Origin: Amycolatopsis albispora
Lineage (GTDB): Bacteria > Actinomycetota > Actinomycetes > Mycobacteriales > Pseudonocardiaceae
NCBI RefSeq assembly: GCF_003312875.1
Contig: NZ_CP015163.1
Location: 6,076,001-6,140,000 of the forward strand
DNA: 64,000 nucleotides
Direction of reading: 5' to 3'
Made by a program: the position numbers and the translations under genes
Shown here: positions 15,456-24,120 of the stretch, in pieces
How the letters are laid out: every line of letters starts with the position of its first letter
Numbering within the stretch: the stretch's first letter is position 1
Notes under the pieces: model-generated
Database searches by the model: none
What the model was told of the DNA's origin: nothing
The model's input: only the letters and a program-made list of their open reading frames with translations

Positions 15456-18115
15456 CGAGCCGCCTTCACCCGGTTCCGGCCGCGACGTGGCGCGGGCACC
15501 GGCGGCTCCGCCGGCTGCTCGTGCCGCTGCTCCTCGGTGGGCAGGTCGGCGAGCAGCTTCCTGGCGAGCCGCCGCCCTTCGCGGACCACCAGCACCTCCT
15601 CGCGCTCGCCCTGCACCGGGAGGTGGGTGGCGCCGAACAACACGGTCCGCCGGTCGATCACGGCGATCTTGCGGTGTGCCGTGCGCGCCCGGACCACCGT
15701 CACGCCACGGTTGCGCAGCGCGCGGATCAGCGGGTTGCCGTCGGGCCGCAGCACCGCGTACACGTCCACTCCGCGCTCGATGGCGGCGGTGACCGCGGGC
15801 AGCAACTCGGGCACTTCCTCCTCACTCCACGGCGCCCACAGCCACACCGACTCCCGCGCGCGGCCGAGGTGCTCGGCGACCTCGGCGGCGGCACCGGGCG
15901 CGAGCAGGTCGGCCGCCTGCTGAACCTCCAGTTCCTGTTGCAGGCGCAGCGCGTTGACCGCGCCCAGCGCGCTGCCGATCGGCGCGGCCTTGACCGCACC
16001 GAGGTCCGCGAGCAGGTAGAGCCGGTCACGGGCAGCGGCGGCCCCGGCGGTGAGCAGAGTGCGCTGAACGGCGTCGGTGGCGCTGAGCAGGTCGACGGCG
16101 ACCGCGTCGAAGCGCGGCCCGGCCAGCGTGCGGGTGGTGCCCGCCGCCGCGGAAAGCGCCGGGTCGGCGTCGCGGACCGCGGCCAGTTGCACGCCGAGCC
16201 GTTGCGGGTAGCCGGTCAGCAGGCCGAACGATTCCCCGCGTGTGCCGTGGATTTCGGTGAGCCGCCCGGCGAGCAGCCCGCCGATCGGCGACCAGCCGGC
16301 GGACCGCTGGTACGGACGGCACAGCTCGGGCAGGGCCAGCGTGTCGACCAGCACAACCTCCGGGCCGGTGTGGTCCCCGTCGAGAAAGCCGTACGCGACG
16401 GCGTTCGCGAGCGCGCGCTCACCGGTGTACTGCCGCCGCAGCACCACACATCCTTCGTGCTCGCGCGCGTCTTCCGGGGTCCTGATGCCGCAGTGCGCGA
16501 AGACGTTCGTGGCCAGCCAGGTCCGCACGACGGTGGTCTCGGTGAGCTTCGCGGGCCGCACTTCCGGGCCGGGCAGGCGGAAATCGCCGAACAGCACCGC
16601 GGTTTCCCCGGCTCTGGCCACCGCGAGCTGCACGTCGGCGAGCCGCAGCGCGGCGGCCCTGTCGACGAGCACCACGTCGAATTCCCGATCCGGCACCGCG
16701 TCAGCGACCAGGACGCGCTTGGTCGCGGCGGTTTCCGCGTCGAACTCCCGGTGTTGCTGGAGGACCTGCTCGGTCAGCCACATCAGCCGCTTCTCCAGCC
16801 GGGCCCGCCGCCGCGCGCGCTCCTCGGCACCGGCGCGGAGGGTTTCGCGTTCGCGGTGCAGTTCGGGCAATGAGCGGCGGGTCTGGTCGGCGTGCCGTTG
16901 TCTGTCCTCTTCGGACACCGCCCCGCCGGCACGGGCCTTGAGAATGTGCCGCCGCAACGCGATCACCTTGAGGTAGGCGTCGCTCTCGACGCGGGCGGCT
17001 TCGTCCAGGACCCGCTCGGCCTCGGCCAGCTGCTCGTCCAGGCGGGTGATGTCGGCTTCGGTGATCGGGTGCGCGGCGCTGATGTGCTCCTCGATCAGCT
17101 CGCTGACCCTGGCCTGCTCGCGGTGCAGCCGCCGGTCGGCGGGCTTCACCTTGGACAGGTGGCGGTCCGGGGTGAGCCGCTCCAGCTCGGCGATCAGCTC
17201 GGCGGCCTTCGCCAGCTGCCCGCGTTCGTATTCGACCTGGCCGCGCTCGACGCGCGCCGCGCGCAACGCCGCCTGCGCCTCTTCCAGCCGGACGGCCGCC
17301 GCCCGGTGCAGTTCGGTGGTCTCGGCGAGTTCGGCCTCCAGCCCGCCGATCCGGTCCTCGCGCTCGATGCGCTCGGCCAGCGCCTGGAACTCCTCGTGGT
17401 CGTAATCGGCGAGCTGTTCGTCCACAAAGGACATCCGCGCGGCCACGCCGTCCAGCTCGGCGAGGTCGTCGAGCACCGCGGTCAGTTCCGGGTTCGAGGC
17501 GGGCCGCTCCGGCGAGAACTTGGCGGCCAGTTCCTCGTCGGCGGAGAGCACCAGCACGCTCTTGCCCGCCTCGGCGAGGTCCTCGACCGCCTTCTTGAGC
17601 ACCCGGGTGCTGCCGGTGCCCGGCGGCGCCCAGACCAGCCGGACACCCGGGGTCAGGCACGCGCGGTACGCGGCGGCCTGGTCGTCATCGAGGCCGTCCA
17701 CCGGCGTGACTTCGGGCAGCGGGTCCAGTTCACCGGCGGCGAGACGGTCGGCCAGCGGCGCGTCCTCGAGGCCCAGGAGCCCGTCGGCCACGCGTCGCCG
17801 CAGGTCGCGCGGGGACCGCACCTCGGCCCACACGCGATCGCACCCGGCGGGCAGCGGGCCGGCGACCCGCAGGCGCAACACCCCGGCGTGCACGCGGCTT
17901 TCCTCCACCGGCACGGAAACCCCGCCCGCCGCCCCGGCCACGCACAGGTGCACCAGGTGCTCGCGGCCGATCCAGCGGCCACGCAGGTCGGCCGCGTACC
18001 AGCCGCCCGCGGCCAGCGGCCGCACCTTGCCCAGCACCAGCCAGCCGCCCCCGTCTCTGGCGTGCCCGAGCTCCACCACGACCGCCCGGGCAGCCACCTC
18101 CCGCCAGTCCGCCAT
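15452..18115 (-). CDS. Degenerate superfamily 1 helicase-like protein with coiled coil and C-terminal PLD domain
   Basis: 887 residues. The N-terminal 150 residues form an unknown domain. A Walker A-like site follows (APPGTGSTR, 163-171), but the essential Lys is Ser169. A very long charged coiled coil occupies roughly 190-460. The Walker B-like site FDVVLVDRAAA has Arg486 where Glu is expected. UPF1-like features continue (VVLRRQYTG, FDAVAVDLLSATD). Residues 730-850 form a phospholipase D-like domain with one complete HxKx4D motif (His814, Lys816, Asp821). ATPase activity is probably lost, while the PLD half-site could dimerise to act. Role unknown; nucleic-acid metabolism or defence is possible. 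Confidence 0.7.
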   Translation of the reverse strand: MADWREVAARAVVVELGHARDGGGWLVLGKVRPLAAGGWYAADLRGRWIGREHLVHLCVAGAAGGVSVPVEESRVHAGVLRLRVAGPLPAGCDRVWAEVRSPRDLRRRVADGLLGLEDAPLADRLAAGELDPLPEVTPVDGLDDDQAAAYRACLTPGVRLVWAPPGTGSTRVLKKAVEDLAEAGKSVLVLSADEELAAKFSPERPASNPELTAVLDDLAELDGVAARMSFVDEQLADYDHEEFQALAERIEREDRIGGLEAELAETTELHRAAAVRLEEAQAALRAARVERGQVEYERGQLAKAAELIAELERLTPDRHLSKVKPADRRLHREQARVSELIEEHISAAHPITEADITRLDEQLAEAERVLDEAARVESDAYLKVIALRRHILKARAGGAVSEEDRQRHADQTRRSLPELHRERETLRAGAEERARRRARLEKRLMWLTEQVLQQHREFDAETAATKRVLVADAVPDREFDVVLVDRAAALRLADVQLAVARAGETAVLFGDFRLPGPEVRPAKLTETTVVRTWLATNVFAHCGIRTPEDAREHEGCVVLRRQYTGERALANAVAYGFLDGDHTGPEVVLVDTLALPELCRPYQRSAGWSPIGGLLAGRLTEIHGTRGESFGLLTGYPQRLGVQLAAVRDADPALSAAAGTTRTLAGPRFDAVAVDLLSATDAVQRTLLTAGAAAARDRLYLLADLGAVKAAPIGSALGAVNALRLQQELEVQQAADLLAPGAAAEVAEHLGRARESVWLWAPWSEEEVPELLPAVTAAIERGVDVYAVLRPDGNPLIRALRNRGVTVVRARTAHRKIAVIDRRTVLFGATHLPVQGEREEVLVVREGRRLARKLLADLPTEEQRHEQPAEPPVPAPRRGRNRVKAAR

Positions 18116-18272
18116 CCCACTCCTGTTCCGCGATCACCGGTCCGACCACCGAGTAAACCAAGAGTGCGGAACGTTTTACACAGAGTAACCCGATGGTGCT
18201 AACACCACCGCCGTCCGCGGCGATGAGCAGGCATTCGGCTCGGCGTCCGGCGCCTTTTCTGGGGAGAAAGAC

Positions 18273-18917
18273 ATGACCGAACAGCGGTGGCCCGCGCCGG
18301 TGCTGCCCCTGCACGGACCCGCGCGCGCCGCCGGCACGCTGATCGTGCTGTCCGCAGTGGCCGGGGTGGCGGTGACGGTCGCCGACTGGCACACCTCCTC
18401 GGTGGCCGACGAGTACATCGCGGACACAGCCGAACTCACCATCGACGACCTGCGCGACGCCGAGGCGCTGGCGGCGCTGGCCTCGTGGGGCTACCTGGGC
18501 ATCACGCTGCTCGCCGCACTGGCGTTCATCCTGTGGTGCTGGCGCGCCCGCCTCAACGCCGAAGCGCTCTCGCCCGCGCGGCACCGGCTGACCCGGGGCT
18601 GGGTGATCGGCGGCTGGTTCTGCCCGGTGGTGCAGTTGTGGTTCCCGTACCAGGTGGTCTCGGACATCGAAAAGGCCAGCCGCCCCGATGCGACGGCCGA
18701 CCTGCGCGCGAACCCGCTGATCGGCCGCTGGTGGGTGATGCTGGTGGTGAGCCTGCTGCTCGACCAGTACGTGACGCAGGTGGTGCTGCGGACCGTCTCG
18801 GCGGAAACCCTGCGGGAAGCGGCGGGCCTGACCACGGTCGCCAGCGGGCTGCAGCTGATCGCCGCGGTGATGGCGCTGGTGATCCTCCGCCGCATCACCG
18901 CGGCGCAGGCCGCGTAG
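18273..18917 (+). CDS. DUF4328 membrane protein
   Basis: 214 residues with four probable transmembrane helices. The DUF4328 signature is WVIGGWFCPVVQLWFPYQVVSDIEKASRPD, in the middle of the protein. A second DUF4328 gene occurs near 46 kb. Function unknown. It has GGGGAG upstream (about 18260-18265) and stands alone before the Crp/Fnr gene. Confidence 0.82.
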   Translation: MTEQRWPAPVLPLHGPARAAGTLIVLSAVAGVAVTVADWHTSSVADEYIADTAELTIDDLRDAEALAALASWGYLGITLLAALAFILWCWRARLNAEALSPARHRLTRGWVIGGWFCPVVQLWFPYQVVSDIEKASRPDATADLRANPLIGRWWVMLVVSLLLDQYVTQVVLRTVSAETLREAAGLTTVASGLQLIAAVMALVILRRITAAQAA

Positions 18918-19011
18918 GCGGCCAATACCCGTCGACCGCGGCAAGCGGTGATCCCAAGGCCAGCCGTTCGGCTGCTGGTGCACCGGCCGGGTACCAACGA
19001 CGCTGTTAATC

Positions 19012-19704
19012 GTGACTGTTGGTCAGGACGCAGAGGTGCCGTTCGGCACGCGAATCGGAAAGGACTTCATCGCCGAACTCCGCCTGGCTGGCACGCGGCG
19101 GCCGTTCACCCGTGGCGAGTTGCTCTTCATCGAGGGGAGCGCGCCGGCCAACGTCTTCTACATCGAAACGGGTTCGGTCAAGGTGCATGTCCACTCCCCC
19201 GACGGGGACGAGCTCATCCTGGGGGTCTACGGACCGGGGGATCTGCTGTGCGAGATGAGCGCGCTGGAGCGCGGTCCACGTTCCGCGAGTGGCACGGGAC
19301 GCACGACCGGCTCGGTCACGGCGGTTCCCTGTGCCCGGTTCCGCGCGCTGGTGCACCAGAATCCTGCCGCGATGATGCACGTGCTCAGCATCGTCCAGGC
19401 GAGACTTCGCCGGGCAGACCGAGAACGCCTGTCCTACCTCTCCGACGACGTCAGCGCCCGGGTCGCACGCAAGTTGCTCGAGTGGGCACGGCGCTATGGC
19501 ACGAGTCACAGCGACGGACGGCAGACGATCATCAAGTTCAGCCGCAAGGAACTGGCCCAGAGCGTGGCGGCCTCGGAGAAAACCGTCGATGACGTGCTCA
19601 CCGAGCTCTGCGACAAGGGCCTGCTGTCGACCGGTCGCCTTCGCTTCGAACTCCTGAACCCCGGCGGGCTTGTGGCCTGGGCGTTGGCTAGGTCACGAGT
19701 CTAG
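19012..19704 (+). CDS. Crp/Fnr family transcriptional regulator
   Basis: 230 residues from GTG 19012. An N-terminal cyclic-nucleotide-binding fold is visible (RRPFTRGELLFIEGSAPANVFYIETGSVKVHV). The ligand cassette region reads CEMSALERGPRSAS, keeping the Glu and Arg-Ser-Ala that contact cAMP in CRP, but with an unusual SGTGRTTG insertion after it. A winged helix-turn-helix follows (SRKELAQSVAASEKTVDDVLTELCDKGLL). The cyclase-like gene starts 79 bp downstream on the same strand, so this regulator may sense its product and control the cassette. The ligand is not known. Confidence 0.88.
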   Translation: MTVGQDAEVPFGTRIGKDFIAELRLAGTRRPFTRGELLFIEGSAPANVFYIETGSVKVHVHSPDGDELILGVYGPGDLLCEMSALERGPRSASGTGRTTGSVTAVPCARFRALVHQNPAAMMHVLSIVQARLRRADRERLSYLSDDVSARVARKLLEWARRYGTSHSDGRQTIIKFSRKELAQSVAASEKTVDDVLTELCDKGLLSTGRLRFELLNPGGLVAWALARSRV

Positions 19705-19783
19705 TTCTGTCTCCCGGTTTCCCGGGTGTAGCGGCGGCGCCGGCGACGAACACTCTTCCCACACCACACGGGAAGGGCACGTC

Positions 19784-20527
19784 ATGAGGCGAATGCCAGC
19801 TACCAGATCAATGTTCGGCTACGACATCGTCGGCTCTTCGTCCAACGAAGACGATGAACTCGACGAGATGCGCCGCAACGCGGCTCGCTATGTCGAAGAA
19901 GCTTTCGCCCACTCGGGCGTGCAAACAGCGCACAGAGCCAACTACTCGTCGACTGGCGACGGCGCGTTCGCCAGCTTCCCCGAAACGGATCTACCAGCGC
20001 TGATCGACAGCGCACACTATCTCGACGGCCAACTGCACATCCACAACAGGAAGTTCCTGCCGCCCATACGCCTGCGACTCTCCGTGCATACTGGACCACT
20101 TGAGGTAACCGACAGTCACATTTTCCAGCGGCGCACGATCGAGTTGGCCAGAGGACTGGACGCCCGGTCGTTCAAGAAGATCACCGAGCAGATCGAGCGG
20201 TACCGACCGCCGACAATCGCCCTCATCGTATCGGACCAGGCGTATCGGGTCGCAGTGCAGGGCAGATACACCGAGCGCCTACACCCGCACAACTTCGGCG
20301 AACTGGTCGTCAGGAACAAGGAATTCACCGAACGCTGCTGGGTGCACGTGCCCGGCCTGGACGCGGAGCGCGTCAAGGAGCTGACTCAGGACGTCGAGCT
20401 GAAAACAACGTCCGAGCCGAAACAACCGCGGACGCATCGCAACAACAAGAACAGGGGAAACCTGGTCAACGGCGACAACAGTGGAACACTGATCAACAAC
20501 GTCAATGAGGGCAGGTATCATGCCTGA
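19784..20527 (+). CDS. Class III nucleotide cyclase-like protein with C-terminal RHIM-like signalling motif
   Basis: 247 residues from ATG 19784, behind GGAAGG. The domain has the class III cyclase layout: first metal Asp14 in FGYDIVGSS, second Asp59 in TGDGAFASF (45 residues later, as in true cyclases), and LRLSVHTGPLEV at 97-108. The transition-state Arg is plausible (Arg123), but the usual Asn four residues before it is Ile119, so activity is uncertain. Residues 140-205 contain a low-similarity beta/alpha tail. Residues 225-241 (GNLVNGDNSGTLINNVN) match 13 of 17 positions of a motif near the N-terminus of the next protein. The stop overlaps the next start by 8 nt. GC is below that of neighbours. 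Confidence 0.7.
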   Translation: MRRMPATRSMFGYDIVGSSSNEDDELDEMRRNAARYVEEAFAHSGVQTAHRANYSSTGDGAFASFPETDLPALIDSAHYLDGQLHIHNRKFLPPIRLRLSVHTGPLEVTDSHIFQRRTIELARGLDARSFKKITEQIERYRPPTIALIVSDQAYRVAVQGRYTERLHPHNFGELVVRNKEFTERCWVHVPGLDAERVKELTQDVELKTTSEPKQPRTHRNNKNRGNLVNGDNSGTLINNVNEGRYHA

Positions 20528-22499
20528 GGACGAACGACCAGAAGACGAACACGAAGAGCAACCAGAAAGCCACGGCCAAGAACCATCGGAGTCCCCCGCC
20601 GATCAAGCTTCCGATTCCGACGAAAAAGGAAATGCCGTAGCGGGCGACAACACGGGGACAATGATCAACAATGTCAACAAGTTGATCATAGCCGAGCAGA
20701 AGATCCCGCGCGACCGGCCCGTTGCGCATGCAACAAAAACCATCGCACAGAATGCCTTTTGTGAACCAGGTGGTTTCCGAAAGGCACTGAACATACTCAC
20801 CGCCGAAAACGTCGTCATGATCTGCGGCGTCGGCGCCGGCCGCTCACTGGCGGGAGTTCGGCTGCTATTGGAAACGAACAGCGAGCCCCTCGAGATGCTG
20901 GATCCGGAAAGAAAAGTCGGGTCGCTGCTACCCGAAGAGGTACAAGAACACGGCGGATACCTGCTGGACGATTACCCGAAGGAGAGTCTGACCGACTTCA
21001 CCGACCAGACACTCGCCGAACTGTCCGACACACTCAGCGCAAAAAGGGCACACCTTGTCATTGTCGCTGAAAACGATTCGGTCATGCACGGAAAAGCCCG
21101 CCTCTATTCCGCGCAACTAGTTCCGCCGGACCCCAAGGAAGTAGCCAGGGCGCGGATAGCCGCAAAAGCGCCGCAGGAGAACGGACCACTGGCTCTTCTC
21201 GAAAAGGTCGACCTGCAACGAGCGCTGCTTTCGCATACCGCCCCAGCACGGGGTGCAACCATCGCGGACCTACTGCTCAAGACGGAGCAGGGTTACGAGT
21301 TCAGCGACATCGAAGACGACCTCTACCGAGTCGACGACCACGACATCGAAGAGTGGTTCGAACGCAATCAAAGCCCCGCCGTGCGGGCACTGTGCATTAC
21401 CACAGCCTTTTTCGAAAAGCAGTCATACTTCCGGATCGCCACAATGGCCGAACGGCTGACCAAGGTACTGGAGAATCCCGAGAAAGGCGAAATATGGCCC
21501 TATGAGGTGCCAGATCTCTTCAGTAGGACAAGGCAGGAAATGCTGGATTCGATCACCGCCCGCCTGGAACACGGGAAATTAGAGGAAGTACGGTTCAGCA
21601 GGCCAACCTGGGCCGGCAGGCTCCGGTGCTATATCTGGCGAGAATACGATAAGCTCCACACATATCTTCGCGACTGGCTCAAGGATGCCTACGAAAACAA
21701 CCTTGTATTCGATAATCATTCGGCCATGGAGGCGTACGGCAGCCTGCTCGCGGAACGTTACGACCAAAACTGGCGAGACTGGATCTTCGAATGGGCGTCC
21801 AGCTCCCGGCACACGCATCGGACCATGGCCGCGAAGACACTCAGCGGACTGCTGCTGAATGGAATCGATCCAGTTATCATTCGAGCACTCGTCCGAGCCT
21901 GGGCCGAACCAGACGCGCCCATCCAGTATCGCCGCACGGCCGCCATGACCTGCCAAGGAGAACTCGGCAGGCAAAACCCCCAGTTCGCGCTGGATCAATT
22001 GAGGAAGTTGGCGGGGACGGCCGATTACCCGCTGATGATTGAAATCAGCCAAGCCTTGGTTTCCTTGTTCGAGGAACCCAGCAACCAGACGCTCGTGCTG
22101 AGCTTTGTGCACAAGATCCTGTCCGGCGAGAAGTCGAGCACACGAAGGCTGACCATGGACGCCGCGATGGATTTTCTGACGAATTGCACCCATCCACCTG
22201 AGTTCGTAAATTCCGACTCGTGGATGATCTGCGACATATTCGATTTCCTGTTGCGAGACGGCAGGCGCTCAACATTGGTCACCAAGCGCATCATCCGCTG
22301 GGCCAGGGTGACGCCGCCGACTGACGAGCACCACGCCAACGTCAAGGCCATGCTCACCACGCTCCTGCACAACCCGGACAAACAGGCTTCCGGACGGCTG
22401 AGCTACTACCTCGACAAAGCGATTCGGCACAACCCGGCCAGCGCGAATCCGTTGGTCGGCTTACTGCGAGAAATCCTCCTGGAGGGCACCCATGACTGA
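20520..22499 (+). CDS. STAND-like P-loop protein with N-terminal signalling motif and C-terminal helical solenoid
   Basis: 659 residues from ATG 20520 (GAGGG upstream; ATG 20505 is the alternative). Residues 1-36 are very acidic and probably disordered. Residues 37-53 (GNAVAGDNTGTMINNVN) repeat the motif of the preceding protein. A P-loop-like GVGAGRS sits at 103-109, with Arg in the Lys position, and a Walker B-like HLVIVAEND at 178-186. The remaining 400 residues are helical with HEAT-like repeats (about 380-640). The overall order, signalling motif then NTPase then superstructure-forming repeats, is that of NLR/STAND immune sensors, though the NTPase is atypical. Row 21661-21720 is only 42% GC. 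Confidence 0.65.
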   Translation: MPEDERPEDEHEEQPESHGQEPSESPADQASDSDEKGNAVAGDNTGTMINNVNKLIIAEQKIPRDRPVAHATKTIAQNAFCEPGGFRKALNILTAENVVMICGVGAGRSLAGVRLLLETNSEPLEMLDPERKVGSLLPEEVQEHGGYLLDDYPKESLTDFTDQTLAELSDTLSAKRAHLVIVAENDSVMHGKARLYSAQLVPPDPKEVARARIAAKAPQENGPLALLEKVDLQRALLSHTAPARGATIADLLLKTEQGYEFSDIEDDLYRVDDHDIEEWFERNQSPAVRALCITTAFFEKQSYFRIATMAERLTKVLENPEKGEIWPYEVPDLFSRTRQEMLDSITARLEHGKLEEVRFSRPTWAGRLRCYIWREYDKLHTYLRDWLKDAYENNLVFDNHSAMEAYGSLLAERYDQNWRDWIFEWASSSRHTHRTMAAKTLSGLLLNGIDPVIIRALVRAWAEPDAPIQYRRTAAMTCQGELGRQNPQFALDQLRKLAGTADYPLMIEISQALVSLFEEPSNQTLVLSFVHKILSGEKSSTRRLTMDAAMDFLTNCTHPPEFVNSDSWMICDIFDFLLRDGRRSTLVTKRIIRWARVTPPTDEHHANVKAMLTTLLHNPDKQASGRLSYYLDKAIRHNPASANPLVGLLREILLEGTHD

Positions 22500-23442
22500 C
22501 AACCGAGAGTATTGGCTGCCCATCACGCGGAAGCACTCACCAGTTCGTGCGATCGCCTCACGCCGCCGGCGCCGGGCGACCGACCAGGTACTCGTCGCGG
22601 AACTACATGACGGCCGGTGGGCCAGCACGAACATTCAGCTCGGCAGCACCACTCAGGTCACCGCGCTCACCCTCGGCATGGCGCTGAACAGGCAGGTCAA
22701 GAGGCTGTACGAGGTCGACACCAGCCCGCAGACCCTCGTCTTCACGAGCCTGTTCGAAACCGAGACGGAGGGTAAGGTGCTCGAAGGAGACATCGTGGTG
22801 ACCTGGCGGATAAGCGATCCCGTAGCGGCGGTGACCACGCCGAAGTTCGACCATCTCGGTGATATTCGATCCGCCGCCGAGGACCTGCTGCGGGCGATAG
22901 CCCTCAACGCCGACGTCGAATCCGTCAGTGACCTCTCGAACAAGGCCGATCAGGCGTTGGCCCCCATGAAGAGACTGCCGAACGGGGTCATCTCCTGGGG
23001 TGATGCGGCCACCCAGTTCCGGCTCACTGGCATGGGCACGTTGCATCGACACTCGGTGGAATCGATCCGCCGGGCGCGCATCGTGGACCGGGAACAACGG
23101 GAACTCGACCGGGAAAGAATAAACTTCTACAGCGATGTCATCAAATCAGGACGGATAAGCTTGCTGGCCCTGATGCTGAGCAACGAGAAGGAACAGGTCC
23201 AGAAGGTGCTCGACTACATCCAGCTCCACGAGATCCCGTTGGGAAGTTCGGTGCTGGACGGCCAAGACCCCGTGCGTCACGCCATCGGCCAGATCATGAG
23301 CACCGCGGATGACTTCGAGTTGCAGCAGATGAGGAGTTCCCTGCTGCGCACATGGCAGTCACAACACCAGGACGACGCGCTCGGAATTCTTCGAGACGCA
23401 CTGGGTAGCGGGACCTACGACAAGCACCAAAGCCAGCAATGA
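22492..23442 (+). CDS. SPFH/band 7-like protein of the cassette
   Basis: 316 residues. ATG 22492 overlaps the upstream stop by 8 nt and has GGAGGG at 22481-22486. The central part looks like a band 7 fold: LEGDIVVTWRISDPVAAVT, then IRSAAEDLLRAIALNADVESVSDL, then GVISWGDAATQFRLTGMGTLHRHSVESIRRARIVDREQREL leading into a helical segment. No transmembrane helix or signal is found, unlike classical stomatins. Similarity is by pattern only. Position as the third coupled gene suggests it is a structural or effector partner of the two upstream proteins. Confidence 0.5.
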   Translation: MTDNREYWLPITRKHSPVRAIASRRRRRATDQVLVAELHDGRWASTNIQLGSTTQVTALTLGMALNRQVKRLYEVDTSPQTLVFTSLFETETEGKVLEGDIVVTWRISDPVAAVTTPKFDHLGDIRSAAEDLLRAIALNADVESVSDLSNKADQALAPMKRLPNGVISWGDAATQFRLTGMGTLHRHSVESIRRARIVDREQRELDRERINFYSDVIKSGRISLLALMLSNEKEQVQKVLDYIQLHEIPLGSSVLDGQDPVRHAIGQIMSTADDFELQQMRSSLLRTWQSQHQDDALGILRDALGSGTYDKHQSQQ

Positions 23443-23490
23443 GACAGCACGCCTCCTGCCGGTTCGGGTGACGCCACGTATCCTCGGGAG

Positions 23491-24120
23491 GTGCCGATCC
23501 AGGTCCTGCTTGTCGACGACCACGAGGTGGTTCGCCGCGGGCTGCGTGACCTGCTTGGCGACGAGCCCGACATCGAGGTGGTCGCCGAAGCCGGTGGGGT
23601 GGACGAGGCCCTCGCCCTCGCGACGCACCTTGATCCCGACGTCGCCGTGGTGGATGTGCGGCTCGGCGAAGGCAGCGGCGTGGAGCTGTGCCGCGAGCTG
23701 CGGTCGCGGCCGAATCCACCGCAGTGCCTGATGCTCACCGCCTTCGACGACGAGGAGGCGATCGTCGGCGCGATCATGGCCGGGGCGTCGGGTTACCTGC
23801 TCAAGCAGGTGCGCGGGCAGGACGTGGTCAACGCGGTGCGCGAGGTGGCCGCGGGCCGGTCGCTGCTCGACCCGCTGACCACGGCGAAGGTGCTGGAGCA
23901 GATGCGGCAGCCACCCGCGGACGAGCTGGCGGAGCTGACCGAGCGCGAACGCAGCATTCTCGAGCTGATCGGCGAGGGACTGTCCAACCGGGAAATCGCG
24001 GAACGCCTGTTCCTGGCGGAGAAAACGGTGAAGAACTACGTCACCTCGGTGCTGGCGAAGCTCGGCATGCAGCGGCGCACCCAGGCGGCGGCGTGGATCG
24101 CGCGCCGCGAAAAGCACTAG
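23491..24120 (+). CDS. NarL/FixJ-family response regulator (DevR-like)
   Basis: 209 residues from GTG 23491. The receiver domain has the acidic pocket (LLVDDHEVVRRG), the phospho-acceptor Asp in VAVVDVRLGEGSG, the conserved Thr (LTAFDD) and Lys (YLLKQVRG). A LuxR-type helix-turn-helix closes the protein (ELTERERSILELIGEGLSNREIAERLFLAEKTVKNYV). It converges on, and overlaps by 4 nt, the histidine kinase gene that follows cydDC, so the two are the likely cognate pair. The set resembles DevR/DevS hypoxia systems, which suggests control by oxygen or respiration status. Confidence 0.9.
   Translation: MPIQVLLVDDHEVVRRGLRDLLGDEPDIEVVAEAGGVDEALALATHLDPDVAVVDVRLGEGSGVELCRELRSRPNPPQCLMLTAFDDEEAIVGAIMAGASGYLLKQVRGQDVVNAVREVAAGRSLLDPLTTAKVLEQMRQPPADELAELTERERSILELIGEGLSNREIAERLFLAEKTVKNYVTSVLAKLGMQRRTQAAAWIARREKH

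Noticed and set aside
19784..22499. Standard Pycsar operon (cyclase plus TM or TIR effector)
   Set aside because: No TIR or transmembrane effector gene is present and the cyclase site is incomplete. The shared motif points instead to a STAND-type partnership.
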